From Atlantibacter sp. RC6 (GTDB taxonomy: Bacteria > Pseudomonadota > Gammaproteobacteria > Enterobacterales > Enterobacteriaceae), in the NCBI RefSeq assembly GCF_014193285.1, contig NZ_JACHZE010000009.1, positions 101,381 to 165,380 on the forward strand: a DNA stretch of 64,000 bases. The letters are read 5' to 3'. The position numbers were made by a program, and so were the translations under genes. A model generated the notes under the pieces. That model made no database searches, was not told the origin of the DNA, and saw nothing but the letters and a program-made list of their open reading frames with translations. Positions 9,376 to 18,764 of the stretch are shown here, one piece after another (within the stretch, counting starts at the first letter, position 1; the number at the start of each line of letters is the position of its first letter).

Positions 9376-10887
9376 ATGCAGCAAACCACACTACGGCAGG
9401 CGCGGGTCAGCGCAGGGAAGGGCGATCATCCGGCCTTTCAGCCCGCCTCAAAACTCAATCTGCAAACCCAGAAGCCGCGCGATAAAAAAGTGTGCGCCAC
9501 CCTGCAAGAGGCTATTCGCCGTTCAGGATTGCAGGATGGGATGACCATCTCTTTCCATCACGCTTTTCGCGGCGGCGATTTAACGCTGAATCTGGTGATG
9601 GACGCCATTGCCGGGATGGGTTTTAAAAATCTGACCCTGGCCTCCAGCTCGCTCAGCGATTGCCATGCGCCGCTGGTGGAACATATCCGCAATAACGTGG
9701 TAAGCCGGATTTATACCTCCGGGCTGCGCGGGCCGTTGGCGGAAGAGATTTCCCGGGGTTTACTGGCCGAACCGGTACAAATCCACTCCCACGGTGGCCG
9801 TGTTCAACTGGTCAACAGCGGGGAACTGGCGATCGACGTGGCGTTTCTCGGCGTGCCCTCCTGCGACCCCTATGGCAACGCCAATGGCTACACCGGCTCA
9901 GCCTGTTGCGGCTCGCTGGGCTACGCCAAAGTGGATGCGGAGCATGCCCGTCAGGTGGTGCTGCTGACCGAAGCGCTGCTACCGTATCCGCATCATCCTG
10001 CCAGCATCGCACAGGATTGCGTCGATTTGATCGTGCAGATCGACCGCGTCGGGGATGCCGATAAAATCGGCGCGGACGCCACCCGCATGACGTCGAACCC
10101 GCGTGAGCTGCTGATTGCCCGCCACGCGGCGGACGTGGTGGTCAATTCCGGCTACTTCAAACCCGGTTTTTCGCTGCAAACCGGCACCGGCGGCGCATCG
10201 CTGGCGGTGACACGTTTTCTGGAAGATAAAATGCGCAGCCGCAACGTCTACGCTGATTTCGCGCTGGGCGGCATTACTTCCACCATGGTCGATCTGCACG
10301 AAAAGGGCTTGATCAAAAAGCTGCTCGACGTGCAGAGCTTTGACCGCGCCGCCGCAGAGTCCCTGGCCCGAAATCCTAATCACATTGAAATCAGCGCCAA
10401 CCAGTACGCCAACTGGGGCTCTAAAGGCGCGAGCGTCGACCGTCTCGATGTGGTGGTGCTGAGCGCGCTGGAGATCGACACCCAGTTTAACGTCAACGTG
10501 CTGACGGGTTCCGATGGCGTGTTGCGCGGCGCATCCGGCGGCCACTGCGACACGGCGGTCGCGGCGGCGCTGTCGATTATCGTCGCGCCGCTGGTGCGCG
10601 GGCGGATCCCCACCCTGGTTGATAGCGTGACGACCTGCGTCACCCCGGGCTCAAGCGTCGACATCCTGGTGACCGACCACGGCATTGCCGTCAATCCGGC
10701 GCGTCCGGAGCTGGCGGAGCGCCTGAAACAGGCCGGGCTGCGCGTCGTTACCATCGAATGGCTGCGGGAGAGAGCGCGCATCCTCACCGGCGATCCCTGC
10801 CCAATTGCCTTTACCGATCGGGTCATCGCCGTGGTGCGCTACCGCGACGGCTCGGTGATCGACGTGGTTCATCAGGTGAAGGAATAG
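9376..10887 (+). CDS. citF: Citrate lyase alpha subunit (citrate:acetyl-ACP transferase) CitF
   Basis: CitF moves acetyl-ACP to citryl-ACP by CoA-transferase chemistry, releasing acetate. From ATG 9376 (MQQTTLRQARVSAGKGDHPA) it is 503 residues, the usual family size. Glycine-rich CoA-transferase signatures are visible: TISFHHAFRGGDLTLN, SGLRGPLAEEIS, LQTGTGGASLAV and GASGGHCDTA. A longer in-frame version from 9259 would overlap citE and is rejected. citX begins 4 bp after its stop codon. Confidence 0.96.
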   Translation: MQQTTLRQARVSAGKGDHPAFQPASKLNLQTQKPRDKKVCATLQEAIRRSGLQDGMTISFHHAFRGGDLTLNLVMDAIAGMGFKNLTLASSSLSDCHAPLVEHIRNNVVSRIYTSGLRGPLAEEISRGLLAEPVQIHSHGGRVQLVNSGELAIDVAFLGVPSCDPYGNANGYTGSACCGSLGYAKVDAEHARQVVLLTEALLPYPHHPASIAQDCVDLIVQIDRVGDADKIGADATRMTSNPRELLIARHAADVVVNSGYFKPGFSLQTGTGGASLAVTRFLEDKMRSRNVYADFALGGITSTMVDLHEKGLIKKLLDVQSFDRAAAESLARNPNHIEISANQYANWGSKGASVDRLDVVVLSALEIDTQFNVNVLTGSDGVLRGASGGHCDTAVAAALSIIVAPLVRGRIPTLVDSVTTCVTPGSSVDILVTDHGIAVNPARPELAERLKQAGLRVVTIEWLRERARILTGDPCPIAFTDRVIAVVRYRDGSVIDVVHQVKE

Positions 10888-10890
10888 GCC

Positions 10891-11421
10891 ATGACGCGTT
10901 CTGCGGATCGTGCCGTTACGCTGCCGGCGTTGCTGGCCAGCCGTGATGCGCGCCAGGCGCGGCAAACGGCCTGGCTTAAGCAACACGGAGTGACGCTGAT
11001 TTCCTTCACCGTGGTGGCCCCCGGCCCGGTGAAAGACAGCGATCTCACCCGGCGGATTTTTAGTCACGGCCTGCAAGCGCTGGATCATATGGCGCGTAAC
11101 GCCGGTTGGCCGGTCATCACCCAGGCATCCTTTGCCTTGATCACCGGTCCCGAAGCGTTATGGGCGGTAAACGCCCCGGCGCAGACGGTGAAACGCGCCG
11201 CCATCGCCCTGGAGCAGACGCACCTGCTGGGGCGGCTGTGGGATATCGACGTGTTAACGCCGCAAGGCGAAATCCTGAGTCGCCAGCAGTTTTCCCTGCC
11301 GCCCCGCGCCTGCCTGATTTGCTCCCGCGCTGCGGTGCTTTGCGCCCGTGAGCAATCTCATACCCTGGCCGAACTGTTGGCCCATATGGAGGCGCGGCTG
11401 AATGATGTCGAACACGCATGA
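10891..11421 (+). CDS. citX: Apo-citrate lyase phosphoribosyl-dephospho-CoA transferase CitX
   Basis: CitX transfers the triphosphoribosyl-dephospho-CoA precursor onto Ser14 of CitD, releasing pyrophosphate. The 176-residue protein shows the nucleotidyltransferase-like motif GRLWDIDVL (G-R-x-x-D-x-D), which binds the metal and nucleotide, and the cysteine-containing [15 protein letters not shown] segment found in the family. Here citX and citG are separate genes, as in E. coli and Klebsiella. The end overlaps citG by 20 bp. Confidence 0.94.
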   Translation: MTRSADRAVTLPALLASRDARQARQTAWLKQHGVTLISFTVVAPGPVKDSDLTRRIFSHGLQALDHMARNAGWPVITQASFALITGPEALWAVNAPAQTVKRAAIALEQTHLLGRLWDIDVLTPQGEILSRQQFSLPPRACLICSRAAVLCAREQSHTLAELLAHMEARLNDVEHA

Positions 11422-12346
11422 GCAAGAGGGGATTGCGCCGCACATCGCCGCGCATTACAGCGACTGGGCCTGGCGCGCCATGCTGGCGGAAGTGAACCTT
11501 TCGCCCAAGCCAGGCCTGGTGGACCGCTATAACAGCGGCGCGCACAGGGATATGGCGCTGGAGGATTTTTATCGCAGCGCGGATGCCATCCGCCTGTGGT
11601 TGCCGCGCTTTGTGGAGATGGGCGCATGCAGCGCTGGCTTGCCGGAAAGCGCAGTGCTGACCGCGATCCGCCCCATCGGGATGGCCTGCGAAGCGGCAAT
11701 GTTTCGCGCCACTTATGGGGTGAATACCCACAAAGGCAGCATTTTCTCGCTGGGGCTGCTGTGTACGGCGGCGGGGCGCTTAAGCCAACAGAAGAAGCGG
11801 GTCACGCCAGAGGCGCTGTGCCGTCTGGCGGCGGGGTTTTGTGAAGGGATCGTCGCGCGTGAACTGGCGCAGCATAACGCCGGGCAAACGGCGGGCCAGC
11901 GCCTCTATATGCAGCTCGGTTTGACCGGCGCGCGAGGCGAAGCCGAAGCCGGATTCCCGCTGGTGCGCGACCATGCGCTACCCCATTACCAGGCCCTGAA
12001 AGCGCAGGGCGTCGACCCGGAGCTGGCGCTGCTCGACACATTACTGGTGCTGATGGCGCGCAATGGCGACACCAATGTGGCGTCGCGCGGCGGCGCTGAC
12101 GGGCTGCGCTGGTTGCAGCAAAGGGCGATCGCCCTGCTGCGCCAGGGCGGCATTCGCCACGCTGGCGACCTCCCTGCGCTCGCAGAATTCGATAAGGCCT
12201 GTATCGCCCGCCATCTTAGCCCCGGCGGCAGCGCCGATCTGCTGATCGTGACCTGGTTTTTAGCTGAAATTTCAACCGTTAATTCTCAAACACTCTCAAG
12301 TACAAGCTTTTCATGGAGAAACAGCGATGACTGCTTCAAAAGATAA
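11402..12346 (+). CDS. citG: Triphosphoribosyl-dephospho-CoA synthase CitG
   Basis: CitG makes the citrate-lyase prosthetic group precursor from ATP and dephospho-CoA. The protein is 314 residues. Family motifs include [19 protein letters not shown] near the N-terminus, [15 protein letters not shown] in the centre and [14 protein letters not shown] toward the C-terminus. The last 25 or so residues (after WFLAEIS) look like an unselected tail running 20 bp into citT. ATG 11405 would serve equally as start. It is translationally linked to citX and citT. Confidence 0.94.
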   Translation: MMSNTHEQEGIAPHIAAHYSDWAWRAMLAEVNLSPKPGLVDRYNSGAHRDMALEDFYRSADAIRLWLPRFVEMGACSAGLPESAVLTAIRPIGMACEAAMFRATYGVNTHKGSIFSLGLLCTAAGRLSQQKKRVTPEALCRLAAGFCEGIVARELAQHNAGQTAGQRLYMQLGLTGARGEAEAGFPLVRDHALPHYQALKAQGVDPELALLDTLLVLMARNGDTNVASRGGADGLRWLQQRAIALLRQGGIRHAGDLPALAEFDKACIARHLSPGGSADLLIVTWFLAEISTVNSQTLSSTSFSWRNSDDCFKR

Positions 12347-13790
12347 GATATGGAAGTTACTGGCCCCGCTTATTGTGATGGGGATCATGTTGCTTATTCC
12401 GGTTCCTGACGGCATGCCGCCGCAGGCCTGGCACTATTTTGCCGTATTTGTCGCGATGATTGTCGGGATGATCCTCGAACCCATCCCGGCAACGGCGATC
12501 AGCTTTATCGCCGTCACGATATGCGTTATCGGCAGCGATTATCTGCTGTTCGGCGCTGAAGAGCTGGCTAACCCCAAATTCGATGCCGGTAAAGAGGCGC
12601 TGAAATGGGGGCTGGCGGGTTTCTCCAGCACCACGGTCTGGCTGGTGTTCGGGGCGTTTATTTTCGCGCTGGGTTATGAAGTGACCGGCCTGGGGCGGCG
12701 TATCGCACTGTTTATGGTCAAGTTTATGGGTAAGCGTACCCTGACGCTCGGCTATGCCATCGTGATTATCGATATCCTGCTGGCGCCGTTTACCCCGTCG
12801 AATACCGCGCGCACCGGTGGCACGGTGTTTCCGGTGATTAAAAACCTGCCGCCGCTGTTTAACTCCCATCCCAACGACCCGTCATCACGCCGCATCGGCG
12901 GCTACCTGATGTGGATGATGGTGATCAGCACCAGCCTCAGTTCCTCAATGTTCGTTACTGGCGCAGCGCCGAACGTGCTGGGCCTGGAGTTCGTCAGCAA
13001 AATCGCCGGTATTCAGATCAGCTGGCTAACCTGGTTCCTGAGCTTTTTACCGGTGGGCATTATTCTGCTGATCGTCGCGCCGTGGCTCTCGTATGTGCTG
13101 TACAAACCGGAAGTAACCCACAGCGCGGAAGTCTCCAGTTGGGCCAGCGGCGCGCTGAAAGAGATGGGCGCATTGACCCAGAAAGAAATCACCCTGATTG
13201 GCCTGGTACTGCTGAGCCTGGCGCTGTGGGTGTTTGGTGGCGAAGCTATTGACGCTACCGCGGTGGGGTTGCTGGCGGTATCGCTGATGTTGGCCCTGCA
13301 CGTGGTGCCGTGGAAAGATATCACCAAATATAACAGTGCCTGGAACACCCTGGTGAACCTGGCGACCCTGGTGGTGATGGCCAACGGCCTGACCCGTTCC
13401 GGCTTTATCGACTGGTTTGCTAAAACCATGAGCACCCACCTGGAAGGGTTCTCACCCACCGGCACCGTGATCGCGCTGGTGTTAGTGTTCTACTTCGCGC
13501 ACTACCTGTTCGCCAGCCTGTCAGCCCATACCGCCACCATGCTGCCGGTGATCCTGGCGGTGGGTAAAGGCATCCCGGGCGTACCGATGGAACACTTATG
13601 TATTCTGCTGGTGCTGTCTATCGGTATCATGGGTTGCCTGACGCCGTATGCCACCGGCCCTGGGGTGATCATTTACGGCTGCGGCTACGTCAAGTCCAAA
13701 GACTACTGGCGGCTCGGCGCGATTTTCGGGGTGATTTATATCTCGATGCTGATGCTGGTCGGCTGGCCGATTCTGGCGCTCTGGAACTGA
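12327..13790 (+). CDS. citT: Citrate:succinate antiporter CitT
   Basis: CitT imports citrate in exchange for succinate during anaerobic growth. At 487 residues it is the same length as E. coli CitT and nearly identical over long stretches ([50 protein letters not shown]). It belongs to the DASS family with about a dozen membrane helices. Its presence, rather than CitS plus oxaloacetate decarboxylase genes, implies the E. coli-type route, in which oxaloacetate is reduced to succinate and exported. It is the last gene of the operon and is followed by a terminator. Confidence 0.97.
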   Translation: MTASKDKIWKLLAPLIVMGIMLLIPVPDGMPPQAWHYFAVFVAMIVGMILEPIPATAISFIAVTICVIGSDYLLFGAEELANPKFDAGKEALKWGLAGFSSTTVWLVFGAFIFALGYEVTGLGRRIALFMVKFMGKRTLTLGYAIVIIDILLAPFTPSNTARTGGTVFPVIKNLPPLFNSHPNDPSSRRIGGYLMWMMVISTSLSSSMFVTGAAPNVLGLEFVSKIAGIQISWLTWFLSFLPVGIILLIVAPWLSYVLYKPEVTHSAEVSSWASGALKEMGALTQKEITLIGLVLLSLALWVFGGEAIDATAVGLLAVSLMLALHVVPWKDITKYNSAWNTLVNLATLVVMANGLTRSGFIDWFAKTMSTHLEGFSPTGTVIALVLVFYFAHYLFASLSAHTATMLPVILAVGKGIPGVPMEHLCILLVLSIGIMGCLTPYATGPGVIIYGCGYVKSKDYWRLGAIFGVIYISMLMLVGWPILALWN

Positions 13791-13807
13791 TCCTCACCTT
13801 GTTGATA

Positions 13808-13832
13808 AGCGCCTCGTCGGGGCGCTTTTTTT
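13808..13832 (+). terminator. Intrinsic terminator of the cit operon
   Basis: AGCGCC and GGCGCT form the stem around TCGTCGG, followed by seven T. It lies 18 bp after the citT stop codon. Confidence 0.85.
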
Positions 13833-13944
13833 ATGTTTTACCACCCCCCAATCTTTTCCCCAGCGTGAAGTGGTTCAGGTTAGCGGAATGTTATAAAGTC
13901 GAACCTTGTTTGGTTGACTTTAATTATTCCAGGGAGCATCACCC

Positions 13945-14802
13945 ATGAACCGGCAGCGGCAAGCCGATCTGTTGTTAGTTTTAACCACGCTTATTGCCGC
14001 CTGCGGCTGGATCTTCTCCAAAGAAGCTATTGCCGGAATGCCGGTGTTTGCGTTTCTTGGGGTACGGTTTTTCTTTGCCTCGCTGGTGCTGTTGCCGTTT
14101 TGTCGCGGCCAGGCTATCCCGCGTCATCAATGGCGGCAGGTGCTGACCAGCGGAGTCTGGATGGCGTTAACCATGTGCCTGTGGATCTACTCGGTATCCA
14201 GCACGCCGTCGCTGGGCGAGGGGGCATTTATTATGAGCCTCGCCATGCTGTTTGTGCCGCTGACGGCGTGGGTCATGATGCGGGTGCGTCCGGCGCGGGC
14301 CTATTGGGAATGTCTACCGGTCGCGGCGATAGGTCTTGCGCTGTTGAGCCTGCACAGCCCGGTATCCTTTCACCCCAGCCAGGGCTGGTTTTTACTGACG
14401 GCGCTGGTGCAGTCGATCTCGTTTTGTTACACCAGCCGCTGCGCCCGGGAAGTGCCATTAATCCCGCTGACCACCGCACAATTGATGATGACGGGTCTCG
14501 TTGGTCTGGCGATTTCCGCCAGCTTCGAACACATTACCCAGCCGTTTAGTTGGTCCATCGCGCTGTGGGTGCTGGCCAGTATTTTCATCGCCACCAGCCT
14601 GCGTTTTGCGTTGCAGCTACAGGGACAAAAATATGCCGCCGTCGCCAGCGCCGCCCTGATTATGGTGCTGGAACCGCTGTTTACCGTGATTGCAGCCGGG
14701 ATTTGGTATGGCGAGCGGCTGCCCACCCAAAAAATTATCGGTGGCATACTGATCCTGCTGGCTCAAATCTGGTTCCGCTGGCGCATGATCAACCGCGTTT
14801 AA
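13945..14802 (+). CDS. EamA (DMT) family transporter
   Basis: A 285-residue integral membrane protein with about ten hydrophobic helices in two EamA repeats. The conserved Glu-Pro pair near the end of the second repeat (LIMVLEPLFTVIAAGIWYGE) is typical of the drug/metabolite transporter superfamily. The substrate cannot be read from sequence; relatives export amino acids or other small metabolites. The start ATG 13945 follows AGGGAGC. It stands alone between the cit terminator and the norV regulatory region, and takes the place where norR lies in E. coli. Confidence 0.85.
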   Translation: MNRQRQADLLLVLTTLIAACGWIFSKEAIAGMPVFAFLGVRFFFASLVLLPFCRGQAIPRHQWRQVLTSGVWMALTMCLWIYSVSSTPSLGEGAFIMSLAMLFVPLTAWVMMRVRPARAYWECLPVAAIGLALLSLHSPVSFHPSQGWFLLTALVQSISFCYTSRCAREVPLIPLTTAQLMMTGLVGLAISASFEHITQPFSWSIALWVLASIFIATSLRFALQLQGQKYAAVASAALIMVLEPLFTVIAAGIWYGERLPTQKIIGGILILLAQIWFRWRMINRV

Positions 14803-14820
14803 ATCCTCTTCCCCTATGCA

Positions 14821-14876
14821 GTCATTTTGACAGTTAACCAGGTCAAAATGACTGTGTTTCAGATAGTCATTTTAAC
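14821..14876 (+). promoter_or_regulatory. Three NorR enhancer boxes upstream of norV
   Basis: NorR binds GT-N7-AC. Three copies are present: GTCATTTTGAC (14821-14831), GTCAAAATGAC (14842-14852) and GTCATTTTAAC (14866-14876). The first two are reverse complements and form a large inverted repeat. Three such sites upstream of norV are the known E. coli arrangement. They end about 55 bp before the sigma-54 promoter. Confidence 0.85.
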
Positions 14877-14931
14877 ATTTTTCTCGATCGGTAAATCCAA
14901 TAAAATCATTAAAAACATAAAGTTAAAAAGT

Positions 14932-14947
14932 TGGCATGCAACTTGAT
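14932..14947 (+). promoter_or_regulatory. Sigma-54 promoter of norVW
   Basis: TGGCATGCAACTTGAT fits TGGCAYG-N4-TTGCW with one mismatch at the -12 element. It lies 51 bp before the norV ATG, correctly placed downstream of the NorR boxes. Confidence 0.78.
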
Positions 14948-14998
14948 ATGTAAGCCATATCACAATCGAATTTACTCTCATGAACACAAGAGGTTGAT

Positions 14999-16444
14999 AT
15001 GGCTATTCTGGTTAAGAACAATATTTCCTGGGTTGGACAGCGTGACTGGGAAGTTCGCGATTTTCACGGCACCGAATACAAAACGCTGCGCGGCAGCAGC
15101 TACAACAGCTATCTCATCCGTGAAGAAAAAAATGTGCTGATCGACACTGTCGATCATAAATTCAGCCGCGAGTTTGTGCAGAACCTGCGCGGCGAAATCG
15201 ATCTGGCGGATATTGACTACATCATCATCAACCACGCCGAAGAAGATCACGCGGGGGCGCTGACCGAGTTGATGACCCAGATCCCGGATACTCCGATCTA
15301 CTGCACCGCCAACGCCATTGATTCGATCAACGGTCATCACCATCACCCGGAGTGGAATTTCCACGTGGTAAAAACCGGCGACGTCCTGGATATCGGCAAC
15401 GGCAAGCAATTGATCTTCGTCGAAACCCCGATGCTGCACTGGCCGGACAGTATGATGACCTATTTGACTGGCGATGCGGTGCTGTTCAGTAATGACGCTT
15501 TCGGCCAGCATTACTGCGACGAGCGCCTGTTTAACGATGAAGTGGATCAGACTGAACTGTTCGAACAGTGCCAGCGCTACTACGCCAACATCCTGACGCC
15601 GTTTAGCCGCCTGGTCACGCCCAAAATCACCGAGATCCTCGGCTTCAACCTGCCGGTGGATATGATTGCGACCTCTCACGGCGTGGTATGGCGTGAAAAC
15701 CCGACCCAAATCGTCGAGCTGTATCTGAAATGGGCGGCGGACTATCAGGAAGATCGCATCACTATTTTTTACGACACCATGTCTAACAACACTCGCATGA
15801 TGGCCGATGCCATCGCGCAGGGCATCAACGAAGTTGACCCGGTGGTGGCGGTGAAAATCTTCAACGTGGCGCGCAGCGATAAAAACGAAATTCTGACTAA
15901 CGTGTTCCGCTCCAAAGGCGTGCTGGTGGGGACCTCCACCATGAACAACGTGATGATGCCGAAAATCGCGGGCCTGGTGGAAGAGATGACCGGTCTGCGC
16001 TTTCGTAACAAACGCGCCAGCGCATTCGGTTCACACGGCTGGAGCGGCGGCGCGGTGGACCGTCTGTCTACCCGTTTGCAGGATGCCGGTTTTGAAATGT
16101 CCCTGAGCCTGAAAGCCAAATGGCGTCCGGATGTGGATGCACTGGAACTGTGCCGCCAGCATGGCCGCGACATTGCCCGTCAGTGGGCGCTCGCACCGTT
16201 GCCGGAAGCCGCAGTGAAAGCGGATCCGAAGCCGGATGACAGCGCCAGCGCTGCTGCGCAAGCCGATCCCGGCCCTTGCATGCAGTGCAGCGTTTGCCAG
16301 TGGATTTACGATCCAGCAGTCGGCGAGCCGATGCAGGATGTCCTGCCGGGTACCGCGTGGAGCGACGTGCCGGATAACTTCCTGTGTCCGGAATGTTCAC
16401 TGGGCAAAGAGGTATTCGACGAGCTGGCAACGGAGGCGGTATGA
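14999..16444 (+). CDS. norV: Anaerobic nitric oxide reductase flavorubredoxin NorV
   Basis: NorV reduces nitric oxide to nitrous oxide under anaerobic conditions. The 481-residue protein has a metallo-beta-lactamase-like diiron domain (motif [10 protein letters not shown]; residues 1-250), a flavodoxin domain ([15 protein letters not shown] onward) and a C-terminal rubredoxin with two Cys pairs ([10 protein letters not shown] and LCPECSLG). It receives electrons from NorW, whose start codon overlaps its stop by 4 bp. Expression should need NorR, NO and sigma-54, since the upstream region holds the matching sites. No norR gene is in the window. Confidence 0.97.
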   Translation: MAILVKNNISWVGQRDWEVRDFHGTEYKTLRGSSYNSYLIREEKNVLIDTVDHKFSREFVQNLRGEIDLADIDYIIINHAEEDHAGALTELMTQIPDTPIYCTANAIDSINGHHHHPEWNFHVVKTGDVLDIGNGKQLIFVETPMLHWPDSMMTYLTGDAVLFSNDAFGQHYCDERLFNDEVDQTELFEQCQRYYANILTPFSRLVTPKITEILGFNLPVDMIATSHGVVWRENPTQIVELYLKWAADYQEDRITIFYDTMSNNTRMMADAIAQGINEVDPVVAVKIFNVARSDKNEILTNVFRSKGVLVGTSTMNNVMMPKIAGLVEEMTGLRFRNKRASAFGSHGWSGGAVDRLSTRLQDAGFEMSLSLKAKWRPDVDALELCRQHGRDIARQWALAPLPEAAVKADPKPDDSASAAAQADPGPCMQCSVCQWIYDPAVGEPMQDVLPGTAWSDVPDNFLCPECSLGKEVFDELATEAV

Positions 16445-17574
16445 GCCATGGGATTGTGATTATCGGGTCGGGCTTCGCGGCCCGGCAACTGGTCAAAAAT
16501 CTGCGTAAACAGGACAGTCAGGTGGCAATTACCGTGATTGCCGCCGACAGTATCGACGAATACAGCAAGCCTGATTTGAGCCACGTCATTAGCCTGCGCC
16601 AGCGCGCCGACGAGATGACGCGCCAGTCGGCGGGGGAGTTCGCCGAACAGTACAACGTGCGCCTGTTCCCGTACACCTGGATCAAAGAGATCGATGCCAA
16701 CGCCCGCGTGGTGAAAAGCACCGATAACCAGTGGTCTTACGACAAACTGGTGCTGGCGACCGGGGCCAGCGCGTTTATCCCGCCGGTGGCGGGGCGCGAA
16801 CTGATGCTGACGCTCAACAGCCAGCTGGAGTACCGCGCCTGCGAGTCGCAATTGTTTGATGCGCGTCGGGTGCTGATCGTTGGCGGCGGTTTGATCGGCA
16901 GCGAACTGGCGATGGACTTCACCCGTGCGGGTAAATCCGTCACGCTGGTGGATAACGCAGCCAGTATTCTGGCTTCGCTGATGCCGCCGGAAGTGAGTAG
17001 TCGCTTACAGCATCGTCTGACGGATATGGGGGTGCATCTGCTGCTCAAATCGCAGTTGCAGTCGCTGGAGCAAACCGCCAACGGCATTCGCGCTAACTTC
17101 GATCGCGATCGTTATGTAGACGTGGACGCGGTGATCTCCGCGACGGGATTACGCCCGGAAACCGCGCTGGCGCGTAGTGCTGGCGTTGAAGTGAATCGCG
17201 GGATTGTGGTGGACAGCACGCTGAAAAGCAGCAATCCGGATATTTACGCGCTGGGCGACTGTGCAGAAATCGACGGTCAGTTGCTGCCATTCCTGCAACC
17301 GATCCAGATAAGCGCCATGACGCTGGCGAAAAACCTGCTTGGCGGCAACGCGCCGCTAAAACTTCCTGCCATGCTAGTGAAAGTTAAAACGCCGGAACTG
17401 CCGCTGCATCTGGCGGGCGACACCCGCCGCAGCGATCTGAACTGGCAAATTATCACCGAAGCCCAGGGCATGGTGGCAAAAGGCGTGGACGATGAAGGCC
17501 AACTACGCGCTTTTGTGGTAAGTGAAGACAAGATGAAAGAGGCATTTGCCTTGCTGAAAGCCTTGTCTGCGTAA
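16441..17574 (+). CDS. norW: NADH:flavorubredoxin reductase NorW
   Basis: NorW passes electrons from NADH through FAD to the rubredoxin domain of NorV. From ATG 16441 it has 377 residues. Two dinucleotide folds are visible: the N-terminal FAD site [13 protein letters not shown] and the central NADH site [17 protein letters not shown]. The C-terminal FAD-closing motif is [14 protein letters not shown]. An upstream in-frame extension from 16384 lies inside norV and is not used. The gene overlaps norV by 4 bp and is followed by a terminator. Confidence 0.97.
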   Translation: MSHGIVIIGSGFAARQLVKNLRKQDSQVAITVIAADSIDEYSKPDLSHVISLRQRADEMTRQSAGEFAEQYNVRLFPYTWIKEIDANARVVKSTDNQWSYDKLVLATGASAFIPPVAGRELMLTLNSQLEYRACESQLFDARRVLIVGGGLIGSELAMDFTRAGKSVTLVDNAASILASLMPPEVSSRLQHRLTDMGVHLLLKSQLQSLEQTANGIRANFDRDRYVDVDAVISATGLRPETALARSAGVEVNRGIVVDSTLKSSNPDIYALGDCAEIDGQLLPFLQPIQISAMTLAKNLLGGNAPLKLPAMLVKVKTPELPLHLAGDTRRSDLNWQIITEAQGMVAKGVDDEGQLRAFVVSEDKMKEAFALLKALSA

Positions 17575-17636
17575 AGCAGTCACCCTCATTTCTCAACGCA
17601 CAAGGACGTGCAATGTCAGTGATTTAGCACTTTTTT

Positions 17637-17660
17637 GCCCCGTTGCCCCGGGGCGTTTTT
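17637..17660 (+). terminator. Intrinsic terminator after norVW
   Basis: GCCCC (17637-17641) and GGGGC (17650-17654) with an 8-nt loop, followed by G and five T. Confidence 0.7.
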
Positions 17661-17764
17661 ATTTCAGATTTTCTTAATATTTCCGGGATAACGTGCGGCT
17701 TATAGTGGCGGCGGCGCTTGAGGCTTTTTGCCTCATTAACGCAGGGTAGTGAAGTGGTGTTGTG

Positions 17765-17830
17765 CGGCAGAAAGAAGAAAGCCCCGAAGGTCAATTTTCA
17801 TTAACCAACGAGGCTACCTCTGATGCCCAA
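17765..17830 (-). ncRNA. sok: Predicted Sok antisense RNA, copy 1 (approximate ends)
   Basis: By analogy with plasmid R1, an unstable antisense RNA should be made from the minus strand across the mok start region and block mok translation, and so hok translation. The hairpin-forming stretch GGTCAATTTTCATTAACC (17789-17806) corresponds to the Sok stem region. Ends are estimated and the promoter was not identified. Confidence 0.5.
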
Positions 17831-18038
17831 ACAACATCAGAATAGCCTCTTACCTGTCGCAAGACAAGGAGAAGAAAGCATGAAACTGCCGCGAAACGCC
17901 CTGATCTGGTGTGTATTTATGGTGTGTTTGACACTGTTGATATTCACGTATCTGACGCGAAGTTCGCTCTGCGAGCTGAGGGTGAAAGACGGAAGCAGGG
18001 AGGTCGCTGCGTTACTGGCTTACGAACCTGGTAAGTAG
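17823..18038 (+). CDS. mok: Mok, translational mediator overlapping hok (copy 1)
   Basis: A 71-codon frame whose last 52 codons are in the same frame as Hok here. In the classical R1 system mok overlaps hok and its translation is needed to open the hok start site. The Mok-specific part is [19 protein letters not shown]. The antisense Sok RNA would cover its start. Whether this product is made as a separate protein cannot be judged. Confidence 0.6.
   Translation: MPKQHQNSLLPVARQGEESMKLPRNALIWCVFMVCLTLLIFTYLTRSSLCELRVKDGSREVAALLAYEPGK
17880..18038 (+). CDS. hok: Type I toxin Hok (copy 1)
   Basis: A 52-residue single-span membrane toxin that depolarises the inner membrane when antisense control is lost. 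It begins [20 protein letters not shown] and has one hydrophobic helix (about 7-25), then [13 protein letters not shown] and the conserved AYEPGK end. It is very close to R1 Hok. The SD sequence AAGGAGAAGA precedes ATG 17880. It differs from copy 2 only at residue 7 (Ala versus Thr). A chromosomal copy may be silent. Confidence 0.9.
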   Translation: MKLPRNALIWCVFMVCLTLLIFTYLTRSSLCELRVKDGSREVAALLAYEPGK

Positions 18039-18289
18039 CACCTGGAGGCGGGGGACACCCCGCCTTTTCAGGCTGGTGTGGGCATGCATATCGAAAGCGC
18101 CTTTTAACAGGGCTGCCAGTGTTTTGCTGGCAGCCCTTTTCTGTTTTTAACACACCAAAGTGCCGCCTGCCGGAGGCGTATCTCTTTCAGAAAATCTCAA
18201 TACTGTGGGTGATTACAGAAGGCTTATAGTGGCGGCGGCGCTTGAGGCTTTTTGCCTCATTAACGCAGGGTAGTGAAGTGGTGTTGTGC

Positions 18290-18356
18290 GGCAGAAAGAA
18301 GAAAGCCCCGAAGGTAATTTTTCAATTAACCAACGAGGCTACCTCTGATGCATGAA
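18290..18356 (-). ncRNA. sok: Predicted Sok antisense RNA, copy 2 (approximate ends)
   Basis: Same position relative to mok as in copy 1. The stem stretch reads GGTAATTTTTCAATTAACC here against GGTCAATTTTCATTAACC in copy 1, so the two antisense RNAs would differ in the part expected to pair with their targets. Ends are estimated. Confidence 0.5.
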
Positions 18357-18563
18357 CAACATCAGAATAGCCTCTTACCTGTCGCAAGACAAGGAGAAGA
18401 AAGCATGAAACTGCCGCGAAACACCCTGATCTGGTGTGTATTTATGGTGTGTTTAACACTGTTAATATTCACATATCTGACGCGCAGTTCGCTCTGCGAA
18501 CTGAGGGTGAAAGACGGAAGCAGGGAGGTCGCTGCGTTACTGGCTTACGAACCTGGTAAGTAG
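18348..18563 (+). CDS. mok: Mok, translational mediator overlapping hok (copy 2)
   Basis: A 71-codon frame with the specific segment [19 protein letters not shown], differing from copy 1 at the second and third residues. It has the same relation to hok and the antisense RNA as copy 1. Confidence 0.6.
   Translation: MHEQHQNSLLPVARQGEESMKLPRNTLIWCVFMVCLTLLIFTYLTRSSLCELRVKDGSREVAALLAYEPGK
18405..18563 (+). CDS. hok: Type I toxin Hok (copy 2)
   Basis: 52 residues, identical to copy 1 apart from Thr7. All Hok features are intact: the hydrophobic span, the Cys in SSLCEL and the AYEPGK end. With no stop codon or frameshift, both copies look functional at the protein level. Silent third-position changes (for example around 18454-18500) show that the duplication is not brand-new. 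Confidence 0.9.
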   Translation: MKLPRNTLIWCVFMVCLTLLIFTYLTRSSLCELRVKDGSREVAALLAYEPGK

Positions 18564-18764
18564 CACCTGGAGGCGGGGGAAACCCCGCCTTTTCAGGCTG
18601 GTGTGGGCATGCATATCGAAAGCGCCTTTTAACAGGGCTGCCAGTATTTGCTGGCAGCCCTTTTTCAGATCGAATCGTTGCCAATCCCGCAAACCGCGCG
18701 ACGTCAATGTTCATCATCCCGGCACATGGCATACTGCCCACAACACTCTGTTTGGGATTGAATT

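Larger units (their letters stand above)
17697..18142 (+). repeat. hok/sok direct repeat, copy 1
   Basis: About 446 bp beginning GGCTTATAGTGGCGGCGGC and repeated at 18221-18664 with few differences; the copies are 524-525 bp apart. From memory, the whole unit parallels the hok/sok locus of plasmid R1: upstream stem GGCGCTTGAGGC, mok-hok, the 3' GGAGGCGGG...CCCGCC stem and a final GGCTGCCAG...CTGGCAGCC terminator hairpin. Confidence 0.88.
18221..18664 (+). repeat. hok/sok direct repeat, copy 2
   Basis: Second copy of the 17697-18142 unit. Differences cluster in the antisense segment (near 18315-18329) and at the mok start; most of the rest is identical. It ends in the terminator-like stem GGCTGCCAG...CTGGCAGCC followed by five T. 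Confidence 0.88.
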
